Assembly (NCBI RefSeq): GCF_051014685.1
Contig: NW_027479533.1
Location: forward strand, 39,109 to 103,108
Direction: 5' to 3'
Source of the DNA: Ptiloglossa arizonensis
Lineage: Eukaryota; Arthropoda; Insecta; Hymenoptera; Colletidae
Length of the DNA: 64,000 nt
Shown here: positions 27,470 to 43,525 of the stretch, one piece after another
Position numbering within the stretch: position 1 is the stretch's first letter
Layout: each line of letters opens with the position of its first letter
The notes under the pieces: generated by a model
Database searches by the model: none
The model's input: the letters and a program-made list of their open reading frames with translations, nothing else
What the model was told of the DNA's origin: nothing
Program-made: the position numbers and the translations under genes

Positions 27470-30451
27470 TATGCGTTATACGTTATACGTTATACGTTAT
27501 ACGTTATACGTTATACGTTATACGTTATACGTTATACGTTATACGTTATTCGTTATACGTTATACGTTATACGTTATACGTTATACGTTATACGTTATAC
27601 GTTATACGTTATACGTTATACGTTATACGTTATACGTTATACGTTATACGTTATACGTTATACGTTATACGTTATACGTTATACGTTATACGTTACTCGT
27701 TATACGTTACTCGTTATACGTAATATGTAATGCGTTTTACGTTATACGTTATACGTTATACGTTTTACGTTATACGTTATACGTTATACGTTATACGTTA
27801 TACGTTATACGTTTGACGTTATACGTTATGCGTTATACGTTATACGTTGTACGTTATACGTTATACGTTATACGTTATACGTTATACGTTATACGTTATA
27901 CGTTATACGTTATACGTTATACGTTATACGCTGTACGTTATACGTTATACGTTATACGTTATACGTTATACGTTATACGTTATACGTTATACGTTATACG
28001 TTATACGTTATACGATATACGTTGTACGTTATACGTTGTACGTTATACGTTATACGTTATACGTTATACGTTATACGTTATACGTTATACGTTATACGTT
28101 ATACGTTATACGTTATACGTTATACGTTATACGTTATACGTTATACGATATACGTTGTACTTTATACGTTGTACGTTATACGTTATACGTTATACGTTAT
28201 ACGTTATACGTTATACGTTGTACGTTATACGTTATACGTTATACGTTATACGTTATACGTTATACGTTATACGTTATACGTTATACGTTATACGTTATAC
28301 GTTATACGTTATACGTTATACGTTATACGTTATACGTTATACGTTATACGTTATACGTTAAACGTTATACGTTATACGTTATACGTTATACGATATACGT
28401 TGTACGTTATACATTGTACGTTATACGTTATACGTTATACGTTATACGTTATACGTTATACCTTATACGTTATACGTTATACGTTATGCGTTATGCGTTA
28501 TACGTTATACGTTATGCGTTATACGTTATACGTTTGACGTTATACGTTATACGTTATACGTTATACGTTATACGCTGTACGTTATACGTTATACGTTATA
28601 CGTTATACGTTATACGTTATACGTTATACGTTATACGTTATACGTTATACGTTATACGTTATACGATATACGTTGTACGTTATACGTTGTACGTTATACG
28701 TTATACTTTATACGTTATACGTTATACGTTATACGTTATACGTTATACGTTATACGTTATACGTTATACGTTATACGTTATACGTTATACGTTATACGTT
28801 ATACGTTATACGTTATACGTTATACGATATACGTTGTACGTTATACGTTGTACGTTATACGTTATACGTTATACGTTATACGTTGTACGTTATACGTTAT
28901 ATGTAATATGTAATACGTTATACGTTATACGCTATACGTTATACGTTACATGTTATACGTTATACGTTATGCGTTATACGTTATGCGTTATACGTTATAC
29001 GTTATACGTTATACGTTATACGTTATACGTTATACATTATACGTTATACGTTATACGTTATACGTTATTCGTTATACGTTATACGTTATACGTTATACGT
29101 TATACGTTATACGTTATACGTTATACGTTATACGTTATACGTTAAACGTTATACGTTATACGTTATGCGTTATACGTTACACGTTATACGTTACTTGTTA
29201 TACGTAATATGTAATACGTTTTACGTTATAAGTTATACGTTATACGTTACACGTTATACGTTACTCCTTATACGTTATACGTTATACGTTATACGATATA
29301 CGTTATACGTTATACGTTATACGTTATACGTTATACGGTATACGTTATACGTTAAACGTTATACGTTATACGTTATACGTTATACGTTATACGTTATACG
29401 ATATACGTTGTACGTTATACGTTGTACGTTATACGTTATACGTTATACGTTATACGTTATACGTTATACGTTATACGTTATACGTTATACGTTATACGAT
29501 ATACGTTATACGTTATACGTTATGCGTTATATGATATACGTTATACGTTATACGTTATACGTTAGACGTTGTAGGTTATACGTTAAACGTTTTACGTTAT
29601 ACGTTATACGTTATACGATATACGTTACACGTTATACGTTATGCGTTATAGGATATACGTTATACGTTAAACGTTATACGTTATACGTTATACGTTATAC
29701 GTTATACGTTATACGTTTGACGTTATACGCTGTACGTTATACGTTATACGTTATACGTTATACGTTATACGTTATACGTTATACGTTATACGTTATACGT
29801 TATACGTTATACGCTGTACGTTATACGTTATACGTTATACGTTATACGTTATACGTTATACGTTATACGTTATACGTTATACGTTATACGTTATACGATA
29901 TACGTTGTACGTTATACGTTGTACGTTATACGTTATACGTTATACGTTATACGTTATACGTTATACGTTATACGTTGTACGTTATACGTTATACGTTGTA
30001 CGTTATACGTTATACGTTATACGTTATACGTTATACGTTATACGTTATACGTTATACGTTATACGTTATACGTTATACGTTATACGTTATACGTTATACG
30101 TTAAACGTTATACGTTATACGTTATACGTTATACGATATACGTTGTACGTTATACGTTGTACGTTATACGTTGTACGTTATACGTTATACGTTATACGTT
30201 ATACGTTATACGTTATACGTTATACGTTATACGTTATACGTTATACGTTATACGTTACATGTTATACGTTTTACGTTATGCGTTATACGTTATGCGTTAT
30301 ACGCTATACGTTATACGTTATACGTTATACGTTATACGTTATACGTTATACGTTATACGTTATACGTTATTCGTTATACGTTATACGTTATACGTTATAC
30401 GTTATACGTTATACGTTATACGTTATACGTTATACGTTATACGTTATACGT
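27470..30451 (+). repeat. 2,982-bp tandem duplication, copy 1
   Basis: All landmarks from about 27,475 to 30,450 recur 2,982 bp downstream (426 heptamers): 27,847 and 30,829; 28,899 and 31,881; 29,562 and 32,544; 29,905 and 32,887. The constant offset means no heptamer was gained or lost since duplication. Rare shared variants, such as a TTGTACT unit near 28,155 and 31,137, support common descent. I saw one difference: a TTGTACG unit at about 29,995 in copy 1 where copy 2 is consensus. Confidence 0.85.
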
Positions 30452-33433
30452 TATTCGTTATACGTTATACGTTATACGTTATACGTTATACGTTATACGT
30501 TATACGTTATACGTTATACGTTATACGTTATTCGTTATACGTTATACGTTATACGTTATACGTTATACGTTATACGTTATACGTTATACGTTATACGTTA
30601 TACGTTATACGTTATACGTTATACGTTATACGTTATACGTTATACGTTATACGTTATACGTTATACGTTATACGTTACTCGTTATACGTTACTCGTTATA
30701 CGTAATATGTAATGCGTTTTACGTTATACGTTATACGTTATACGTTTTACGTTATACGTTATACGTTATACGTTATACGTTATACGTTATACGTTTGACG
30801 TTATACGTTATGCGTTATACGTTATACGTTGTACGTTATACGTTATACGTTATACGTTATACGTTATACGTTATACGTTATACGTTATACGTTATACGTT
30901 ATACGTTATACGCTGTACGTTATACGTTATACGTTATACGTTATACGTTATACGTTATACGTTATACGTTATACGTTATACGTTATACGTTATACGATAT
31001 ACGTTGTACGTTATACGTTGTACGTTATACGTTATACGTTATACGTTATACGTTATACGTTATACGTTATACGTTATACGTTATACGTTATACGTTATAC
31101 GTTATACGTTATACGTTATACGTTATACGATATACGTTGTACTTTATACGTTGTACGTTATACGTTATACGTTATACGTTATACGTTATACGTTATACGT
31201 TGTACGTTATACGTTATACGTTATACGTTATACGTTATACGTTATACGTTATACGTTATACGTTATACGTTATACGTTATACGTTATACGTTATACGTTA
31301 TACGTTATACGTTATACGTTATACGTTATACGTTATACGTTAAACGTTATACGTTATACGTTATACGTTATACGATATACGTTGTACGTTATACATTGTA
31401 CGTTATACGTTATACGTTATACGTTATACGTTATACGTTATACCTTATACGTTATACGTTATACGTTATGCGTTATGCGTTATACGTTATACGTTATGCG
31501 TTATACGTTATACGTTTGACGTTATACGTTATACGTTATACGTTATACGTTATACGCTGTACGTTATACGTTATACGTTATACGTTATACGTTATACGTT
31601 ATACGTTATACGTTATACGTTATACGTTATACGTTATACGTTATACGATATACGTTGTACGTTATACGTTGTACGTTATACGTTATACTTTATACGTTAT
31701 ACGTTATACGTTATACGTTATACGTTATACGTTATACGTTATACGTTATACGTTATACGTTATACGTTATACGTTATACGTTATACGTTATACGTTATAC
31801 GTTATACGATATACGTTGTACGTTATACGTTGTACGTTATACGTTATACGTTATACGTTATACGTTGTACGTTATACGTTATATGTAATATGTAATACGT
31901 TATACGTTATACGCTATACGTTATACGTTACATGTTATACGTTATACGTTATGCGTTATACGTTATGCGTTATACGTTATACGTTATACGTTATACGTTA
32001 TACGTTATACGTTATACATTATACGTTATACGTTATACGTTATACGTTATTCGTTATACGTTATACGTTATACGTTATACGTTATACGTTATACGTTATA
32101 CGTTATACGTTATACGTTATACGTTAAACGTTATACGTTATACGTTATGCGTTATACGTTACACGTTATACGTTACTTGTTATACGTAATATGTAATACG
32201 TTTTACGTTATAAGTTATACGTTATACGTTACACGTTATACGTTACTCCTTATACGTTATACGTTATACGTTATACGATATACGTTATACGTTATACGTT
32301 ATACGTTATACGTTATACGGTATACGTTATACGTTAAACGTTATACGTTATACGTTATACGTTATACGTTATACGTTATACGATATACGTTGTACGTTAT
32401 ACGTTGTACGTTATACGTTATACGTTATACGTTATACGTTATACGTTATACGTTATACGTTATACGTTATACGTTATACGATATACGTTATACGTTATAC
32501 GTTATGCGTTATATGATATACGTTATACGTTATACGTTATACGTTAGACGTTGTAGGTTATACGTTAAACGTTTTACGTTATACGTTATACGTTATACGA
32601 TATACGTTACACGTTATACGTTATGCGTTATAGGATATACGTTATACGTTAAACGTTATACGTTATACGTTATACGTTATACGTTATACGTTATACGTTT
32701 GACGTTATACGCTGTACGTTATACGTTATACGTTATACGTTATACGTTATACGTTATACGTTATACGTTATACGTTATACGTTATACGTTATACGCTGTA
32801 CGTTATACGTTATACGTTATACGTTATACGTTATACGTTATACGTTATACGTTATACGTTATACGTTATACGTTATACGATATACGTTGTACGTTATACG
32901 TTGTACGTTATACGTTATACGTTATACGTTATACGTTATACGTTATACGTTATACGTTGTACGTTATACGTTATACGTTATACGTTATACGTTATACGTT
33001 ATACGTTATACGTTATACGTTATACGTTATACGTTATACGTTATACGTTATACGTTATACGTTATACGTTATACGTTATACGTTAAACGTTATACGTTAT
33101 ACGTTATACGTTATACGATATACGTTGTACGTTATACGTTGTACGTTATACGTTGTACGTTATACGTTATACGTTATACGTTATACGTTATACGTTATAC
33201 GTTATACGTTATACGTTATACGTTATACGTTATACGTTACATGTTATACGTTTTACGTTATGCGTTATACGTTATGCGTTATACGCTATACGTTATACGT
33301 TATACGTTATACGTTATACGTTATACGTTATACGTTATACGTTATACGTTATTCGTTATACGTTATACGTTATACGTTATACGTTATACGTTATACGTTA
33401 TACGTTATACGTTATACGTTATACGTTATACGT
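30452..33433 (+). repeat. 2,982-bp tandem duplication, copy 2
   Basis: This is the adjacent partner of 27,470-30,451 at constant offset. The left limit is set by a TTATTCG unit at about 30,451 that copy 1 lacks at 27,469. The right limit is set by the lack of that unit at 33,433. Confidence 0.85.
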
Positions 33434-35559
33434 TATACGTTATACGTTATACGTTATACGTTATACGTTACTCGTTATACGTTACTCGTTATACGTAATA
33501 TGTAATGCGTTTTACGTTATACGTTATACGTTATACGTTATACGTTATACGTTATACGTTATACGTTATACGTTATACGTTATACGTTTGACGTTATACG
33601 TTATACGTTATACGTTATACGTTAAACGTTATACGTTATACGTTATACGTTATACGTTTGACGTTATACGTTGTACGTTATACGTTATACGTTATACGTT
33701 ATACGTTATACGTTATACGTTATACGTTATACGTTATACGTTATACGTTATACGCTGTACGTTATACGTTATACGTTATACGTTATACGTTATACGTTAT
33801 ACGTTATACGTTATACGTTATACGTTATACGTTATACGATATACGTTGTACGTTATACGTTGTACGTTATACGTTATACGTTATACGTTATACGTTATAC
33901 GTTATACGTTATACGTTATACGTTATACGTTATACGTTATACGTTATACGTTATACGTTATACGTTATACGTTATACGTTATACGTTATACGTTATACGT
34001 TATACGTTATACGTTATACGTTATACGTTATACGTTATACGTTATACGTTATACGTTATACGTTATACGTTATACGTTATACGTTATACGTTAAACGTTA
34101 TACGTTATACGTTATACGTTATACGATATACGTTGTACGTTATACGTTGTACGTTATACATTATACGTTATACGTTATACGTTATACGTTATACGTTATA
34201 CGTTATACGTTATACGTTATACGTTATGCGTTATGCGTTATACGTTATACGTTATGCGTTATACGTTATACGTTTGACGTTATACGTTATACGTTATACG
34301 TTATACGTTATACGTTATACGCTGTACGTTATACGTTATACGTTATACGTTATACGTTATACGTTATACGTTATACGTTATACGTTATACGTTATACGTT
34401 ATACGTTATACGATATACGTTGTACGTTATACGTTGTACGTTATACGTTATACGTTATACGTTATACGTTATACGTTATACGTTATACGTTATACGTTAT
34501 ACGTTATACGTTATACGTTATACGTTATACGTTATACGTTATACGTTATACGTTCTACGTTATACGTTATACGTTATACGATATACGTTGTACGTTATAC
34601 GTTGTACGTTATACGTTATACGTTATACGTTATACGTTGTACGTTATACGTTATATGTAATATGTAATACGTTATACGTTATACGTTATACGTTATACGT
34701 TACATGTTATACGTTTTACGTTATGCGTTATACGTTATGCGTTATACGTTATACGTTATACGTTATACGTTATACGTTATACATTATACGTTATACGTTA
34801 TACGTTATACGTTATTCGTTATACGTTATACGTTATACGTTATACGTTATACGTTATACGTTATACGTTATACGTTATACGTTATACGTTAAACGTTATA
34901 CGTTATACGTTATGCGTTATACGTTACACGTTATACGTTACTTGTTATACGTAATATGTAATACGTTTTACGTTATAAGTTATACGTTATACGTTACACG
35001 TTATACGTTACTCCTTATACGTTATACGTTATACGTTATACGATATACGTTATACGTTATACGTTATACGTTATACGTTATACGGTATACGTTATACGTT
35101 AAACGTTATACGTTATACGTTATACGTTATACGTTATACGTTATACGATATACGTTGTACGTTATACGTTGTACGTTATACGTTATACGTTATACGTTAT
35201 ACGTTATACGTTATACGTTATACGTTATACGTTATACGTTATACGTTATACGTTATACGTTATACGTTATACGTTATACGTTATACGTTATACGTTATAC
35301 GTTATACGTTATACGTTATACGTTATACGTTATACGTTATACGTTATACGTTATACGTTATACGTTATACGTTATTCGTTATACGTTATACGTTATGCGT
35401 TATTCGTTATACGTTATGCGTTATACGTTATGCGTTATACGTTATACGTTATACGTTTGACGTTATACGCTGTACGTTATTCGTTATACGTTATACGTTA
35501 TGCGTTATGCGTTATACGTTATACGTTATACGTTATGCGTTATACGTTATACGTTATAC

Positions 35560-38500
35560 GTTATACGTAATATGTAATACGTTTTACGTTATAAGTTACA
35601 CGTTATACGTTACACGTTATACGTTACTCCTTATACGTTATACGTTATACGTTATACGATATACGTTATACGTTATACGTTATACGTTATACGTTATACG
35701 GTATACGTTATACGTTAAACGTTATACGTTATACGTTATACGTTATACGTTATACGTTATACGATATACGTTGTACGTTATACGTTGTACGTTATACGTT
35801 ATACGTTATACGTTATACGTTATACGTTATACGTTATACGTTATACGTTATACGTTATACGTTATACGTTATACGTTATACGTTATACGTTATACGTTAT
35901 ACGTTATACGTTATACGTTATACGTTATACGTTATACGTTATACGTTATACGTTATACGTTATTCGTTATACGTTATACGTTATGCGTTATTCGTTATAC
36001 GTTATGCGTTATACGTTATGCGTTATACGTTATACGTTATACGTTATACGTTATACGTTTGACGTTATACGCTGTACGTTATTCGTTATACGTTATACGT
36101 TATGCGTTATGCGTTATACGTTATACGTTATACGTTATGCGTTATACGTTATACGTTATACGTTATACGTTATACGTTTGACGTTATACGCTGTACGTTA
36201 TACGTTATACGTTGTACGTTATACGTTAAACGTTAGACGTTATATGTTATACGTTATACGTTGTACGTTATACGTTATATGTAATATGTAATACGTTATA
36301 CGTTATACGCCGTACGTTATACGTTACACGTTTAACGTTTTACGTTATGCGTTATACGTTATGCGTTATACGTTATACGTTATACGTAATACGTTATACG
36401 TTATACGTTATACGTTATACGTTATACGTTATACGTTATACGTTATACGTTATACGTTATACGTTATACGTTACATGTTATACGTTTTACGTTATGCGTT
36501 ATACGTTATGCGTTATACGTTATACGTTATACGTTATACGTTATACGTTATACGTTATACGTTATACGTTATACGTTATACGTTATTCGATATACGTTAT
36601 ACGTTATACGTTATACGTTATACGTTATACGTTATACGTTATACGTTATACGTTATACGTTATACGTTATACGTTATACGTTATACGTTATACGTTATAC
36701 GTTATACGTTATACGTTACTCGTTATACGTTACTCGTTATACGTAATATGTAATGCGTTTTACGTTATACGTTATACGTTATACGTTATACGTTATACGT
36801 TATACGTTATACGTTATACGTTATACGTTATACGTTATACGTTTGACGTTATACGTTATACGTTATACGTTATACGTTAAACGTTATACGTTATACGTTA
36901 TACGTTATACGTTTGACGTTATACGCTGTACGTTATACGTTATACGTTATACGTTATACGTTATACGTTATACGTTATACGTTATACGTTATACGTTATA
37001 CGTTATACGCTGTACGTTATACGTTATACGTTATACGTTATACGTTATACGTTATACGTTATACGTTATACGTTATACGTTATACGTTATACGATATACG
37101 TTGTACGTTATACGTTGTACGTTATACGTTATACGTTATACGTTATACGTTATACGTTATACGTTATACGTTATACGTTATACGTTATACGTTATACGTT
37201 ATACGTTATACGTTATACGTTATACGATATACGTTGTACGTTATACGTTGTACGTTATACGTTATACGTTATACGTTATACGTTATACGTTATACGTTGT
37301 ACGTTATACGTTATACGTTATACGTTATACGTTATACGTTATACGTTATACGTTATACGTTATACGTTATACGTTATACGTTATACGTTATACGTTATAC
37401 GTTATACGTTATACGTTATACGTTATACGTTATACGTTATACGTTATACGTTATACGTTATACGTTAAACGTTATACGTTATACGTTATACGTTATACGT
37501 TATACGATATACGTTGTACGTTATACGTTGTACGTTATACGTTATACGTTATACGTTATACGTTATACGTTATACGTTATACGTTATACGTTATACGTTA
37601 TGCGTTATGCGTTATACGTTATACGTTATGCGTTATACGTTATACGTTTGACGTTATACGTTATACGTTATACGTTATACGTTATACGCTGTACGTTATA
37701 CGTTATACGTTATACGTTATTCGTTATACGTTATACGTTATACGTTATACGTTATACGTTATACGTTATACGATATACGTTGTACGTTATACGTTGTACG
37801 TTATACGTTATACGTTATACGTTATACGTTATACGTTATACGTTATACGTTATACGTTATACGTTATACGTTATACGTTATACGTTATACGTTATACGTT
37901 ATACGTTATACGTTATACGTTATACGTTATACGATATACGTTGTACGTTATACGTTGTACGTTATACGTTATACGTTATACGTTATACGTTGTACGTTAT
38001 ACGTTATATGTAATATGTAATACGTTATACGTTATACGTTATACGTTATACGTTACATGTTATACGTTTTACGTTATGCGTTATACGTTATGCGTTATAC
38101 GTTATACGTTATACGTTATACGTTATACGTTATACATTATACGTTATACGTTATACGTTATACGTTATTCGTTATACGTTATACGTTATACGTTATACGT
38201 TATACGTTATACGTTATACGTTATACGTTATACGTTATACGTTATACGTTAAACGTTATACGTTATACGTTATGCGTTATACGTTACACGTTATACGTTA
38301 CTTGTTATACGTAATATGTAATACGTTTTACGTTATAAGTTATACGTTATACGTTACACGTTATACGTTACTCCTTATACGTTATACGTTATACGTTATA
38401 CGATATACGTTATACGTTATACGTTATACGTTATACGTTATACGGTATACGTTATACGTTAAACGTTATACGTTATACGTTATACGTTATACGTTATACG

Positions 38501-40310
38501 TTATACGATATACGTTGTACGTTATACGTTGTACGTTATACGTTATACGTTATACGTTATACGTTATACGTTATACGTTATACGTTATACGTTATACGTT
38601 ATACGATATACGTTATACGTTATACGTTATGCGTTATATGATATACGTTATACGTTATACGTTATACGTTAGACGTTGTAGGTTATACGTTAAACGTTTT
38701 ACGTTATACGTTATACGTTATACGATATACGTTACACGTTATACGTTATGCGTTATAGGATATACGTTATACGTTAAACGTTATACGTGATACGTTATAC
38801 GTTATACGTTATACGTTATACGTTTGACGTTATACGCTGTACGTTATACGATATACGTTATACGTTATACGTTATACGTTATACGTTATACGTTATACGT
38901 TATACGTTATACGTTATACGTTATACGCTGTACGTTATACGTTATACGTTATACGTTATACGTTATACGTTATACGTTATACGTTATACGTTATACGATA
39001 TACGTTGTACGTTATACGTTGTACGTTATACGTTATACGTTATACGTTATACGTTATACGTTATACGTTATACGTTATACGTTATACGTTATACGTTATA
39101 CGATATACGTTATACGTTATACGTTATGCGTTATATGATATACGTTATACGTTATACGTTATACGTTAGACGTTGTAGGTTATACGTTAAACGTTTTACG
39201 TTATACGTTATACGTTATACGATATACGTTACACGTTATACGTTATGCGTTATAGGATATACGTTATACGTTAAACGTTATACGTTATACGTTATACGTT
39301 ATACGTTATACGTTATACGTTCGACGTTATACGCTGTACGTTATACGTTATACGTTATACGTTATACGTTATACGTTATACGTTATACGTTATACGTTAT
39401 ACGTTATACGTTATACGCTGTACGTTATACGTTATACGTTATACGCTGTACGTTATACGTTATACGTTATACGTTATACGTTATACGTTATACGTTATAC
39501 GATATACGTTGTACGTTATACGTTGTACGTTATACGTTATACGTTATACGTTATACGTTATACGTTATACGTTGTACGTTATACGTTATACGTTATACGT
39601 TATACGTTATACGTTATACGTTATACGTTATACGTTATACGTTATACGTTATACGTTATACGTTATACGTTATACGTTATACGTTATACGTTATACGTTA
39701 TACGTTATACGTTATACGTTATACGTTATACGTTATACGTTATACGTTATACGTTAAACGTTATACGTTATACGATATACGTTGTACGATATACGTTGTA
39801 CGTTATACGTTGTACGTTATACGTTGTACGTTATACGTTATACGTTATACGTTATACGTTATACGTTATACGTTATACGTTATACGTTATACGTTATACG
39901 TTATACGTTATACGTTATGCGTTATACGTTATACGTTATACGTTATACGTTATACGTTATACGTTACTCGTTATACGTTACTCGTTATACGTAATATGTA
40001 ATGCGTTTTACGTTATACGTTATACGTTATACGTTATACGTTATACGTTATACGTTATACGTTACTCGTTATACGTTACTCGTTATACGTAATATGTAAT
40101 GCGTTTTACGTTATACGTTATACGTTATACGTTATACGTTATACGTTATACGTTATACGTTATACGTTATACGTTATACGTTATACGTTTGACGTTATAC
40201 GTTATACGTTATACGTTATACGTTAAACGTTATACGTTATACGTTATACGTTATACGTTTGACGTTATACGCTGTACGTTATACGTTATATGTTATACGT
40301 TATACGTTAT
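35560..40310 (+). repeat. Part of a 7.9-8.0-kb superrepeat, copy 1
   Basis: Landmarks here recur about 8 kb downstream with an offset that drifts by whole heptamers: 7,966 bp near 35,581, 7,987 bp near 36,277, 7,952 bp near 36,913, 7,938 bp near 38,057, 7,931 bp near 39,124 and 7,910 bp from 40,001 on. The matching segment is about 43,526-48,217. The intervening 40.3-43.5 kb completes the unit and is itself made of related blocks. Confidence 0.75.
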
Positions 40311-43300
40311 ACGTTATACGTTATACGTTATACGTTATACGTTATACGTTATACGCTGTACGTTATACGTTATACGTTATACGTTATACGTTATACGTTA
40401 TACGTTATACGTTATACGTTATACGTTATACGTTATACGATATACGTTGTACGTTATACGTTGTACGTTATACGTTATACGTTATACGTTATACGTTATA
40501 CGTTATACGTTATACGTTATACGTTATACGTTATACGTTATACGTTATACGTTATACGTTATACGTTATACGTTATATGATATACGTTGTACGTTATACG
40601 TTGTACGTTATACGTTATACGTTATACGTTATACGTTATACGTTATACGTTGTACGTTATACGTTATACGTTATACGTTATACGTTATACGCTGTACGTT
40701 ATACGTTATACGTTTGACGTTATACGTTATACGTTATACGTTATACGTTAAACGTTATACGTTATACGTTATACGTTATACGTTTGACGTTATACGTTGT
40801 ACGTTATACGTTATACGTTATACGTTATACGTTATACGTTATACGTTATACGTTATACGTTATACGTTATACGTTATACGCTGTACGTTATACGTTATAC
40901 GTTATACGTTATACGTTATACGTTATACGTTATACGTTATACGTTATACGTTATACGTTATACGATATACGTTGTACGTTATACGTTGTACGTTATACGT
41001 TATACGTTATACGTTATACGTTATACGTTATACGTTATACGTTATACGTTATACGTTATACGTTATACGTTATACGTTATACGTTATACGATATACGTTG
41101 TACGTTATACGTTGTACGTTATACGTTATACGTTATACGTTATACGTTATACGTTATACGTTGTACGTTATACGTTATACGTTATACGTTATGCGTTATA
41201 CGTTATACGTTATACGTTATACGTTATACGTTATACGTTATACGTTATACGTTATACGTTATACGTTATTCGATATACGTTATACGTTATACGTTATACG
41301 TTATACGTTATACGTTATACGTTATACGTTATACGTTATACGTTATACGTTATACGTTATACGTTGTACGTTATACATTATACGTTATACGTTATACGTT
41401 ATACGTTATACGTTATACGTTATACGTTATACGTTATACGTTATGCGTTATGCGTTATACGTTATACGTTATGCGTTATACGTTATACGTTTGACGTTAT
41501 ACGTTATACGTTATACGTTATACGTTATACGTTATACGCTGTACGTTATACGTTATACGTTATACGTTATACGTTATACGTTATACGTTATACGTTATAC
41601 GTTATACGTTATACGTTATACGTTATACGATATACGTTGTACGTTATACGTTGTACGTTATACGTTATACGTTATACGTTATACGTTATACGTTATACGT
41701 TATACGTTATACGTTATACGTTATACGTTATACGTTATACGTTATACGTTATACGTTATACGTTATATGATATACGTTGTACGTTATACGTTGTACGTTA
41801 TACGTTATACGTTATACGTTATACGTTATACGTTATACGTTGTACGTTATACGTTATACGTTATACGCTGTACGTTATACGTTATACGTTATACGTTATA
41901 CGTTATACGTTGTACGTTATACGTTATACGTTATACGTTATACGTTATACGTTATACGTTGTACGTTATACGTTATACGTTATACGCTGTACGTTATACG
42001 TTATACGTTTGACGTTATACGTTATACGTTATACGTTATACGTTAAACGTTATACGTTATACGTTATACGTTATACGTTTGACGTTATACGTTGTACGTT
42101 ATACGTTATACGTTATACGTTATACGTTATACGTTATACGTTATACGTTATACGTTATACGTTATACGTTATACGCTGTACGTTATACGTTATACGTTAT
42201 ACGTTATACGTTATACGTTATACGTTATACGTTATACGTTATACGTTATACGTTATACGATATACGTTGTACGTTATACGTTGTACGTTATACGTTATAC
42301 GTTATACGTTATACGTTATACGTTATACGTTATACGTTATACGTTATACGTTATACGTTATACGTTATACGTTATACGTTATACGATATACGTTGTACGT
42401 TATACGTTGTACGTTATACGTTATACGTTATACGTTATACGTTATACGTTATACGTTGTACGTTATACGTTATACGTTGTACGTTATACGTTATACGTTA
42501 TACGTTATACGTTATACGTTATACGTTGTACGTTATACGTTATACGTTATACGTTATGCGTTATACGTTATACGTTATACGTTATACGTTATACGTTATA
42601 CGTTATACGTTATACGTTATACGTTATACGTTATTCGATATACGTTATACGTTATACGTTATACGTTATACGTTATACGTTATACGTTATACGTTATACG
42701 TTATACGTTATACGTTATACGTTATACGTTGTACGTTATACATTATACGTTATACGTTATACGTTATACGTTATACGTTATACGTTATACGTTATACGTT
42801 ATACGTTATGCGTTATGCGTTATACGTTATACGTTATGCGTTATACGTTATACGTTTGACGTTATACGTTATACGTTATACGTTATACGTTATACGTTAT
42901 ACGCTGTACGTTATACGTTATACGTTATACGTTATACGTTATACGTTATACGTTATACGTTATACGTTATACGTTATACGTTATACGTTATACGATATAC
43001 GTTGTACGTTATACGTTGTACGTTATACGTTATACGTTATACGTTATACGTTATACGTTATACGTTATACGTTATACGTTATACGTTATACGTTATACGT
43101 TATACGTTATACGTTATACGTTATACGTTATACGTTATACGTTATACGTTATACGTTATACGATATACGTTGTACGTTATACGTTGTACGTTATACGTTA
43201 TACGTTATACGTTATACGTTGTACGTTATACGTTATATGTAATATGTAATACGTTATACGTTATACGTTATACGTTATACGTTACATGTTATACGTTTTA

Positions 43301-43525
43301 CGTTATGCGTTATACGTTATGCGTTATACGTTATACGTTATACGTTATACGTTATACGTTATACATTATACGTTATACGTTATACGTTATACGTTATTCG
43401 TTATACGTTATACGTTATACGTTATACGTTATACGTTATACGTTATACGTTATACGTTATACGTTATACGTTAAACGTTATACGTTATACGTTATGCGTT
43501 ATACGTTACACGTTATACGTTACTT

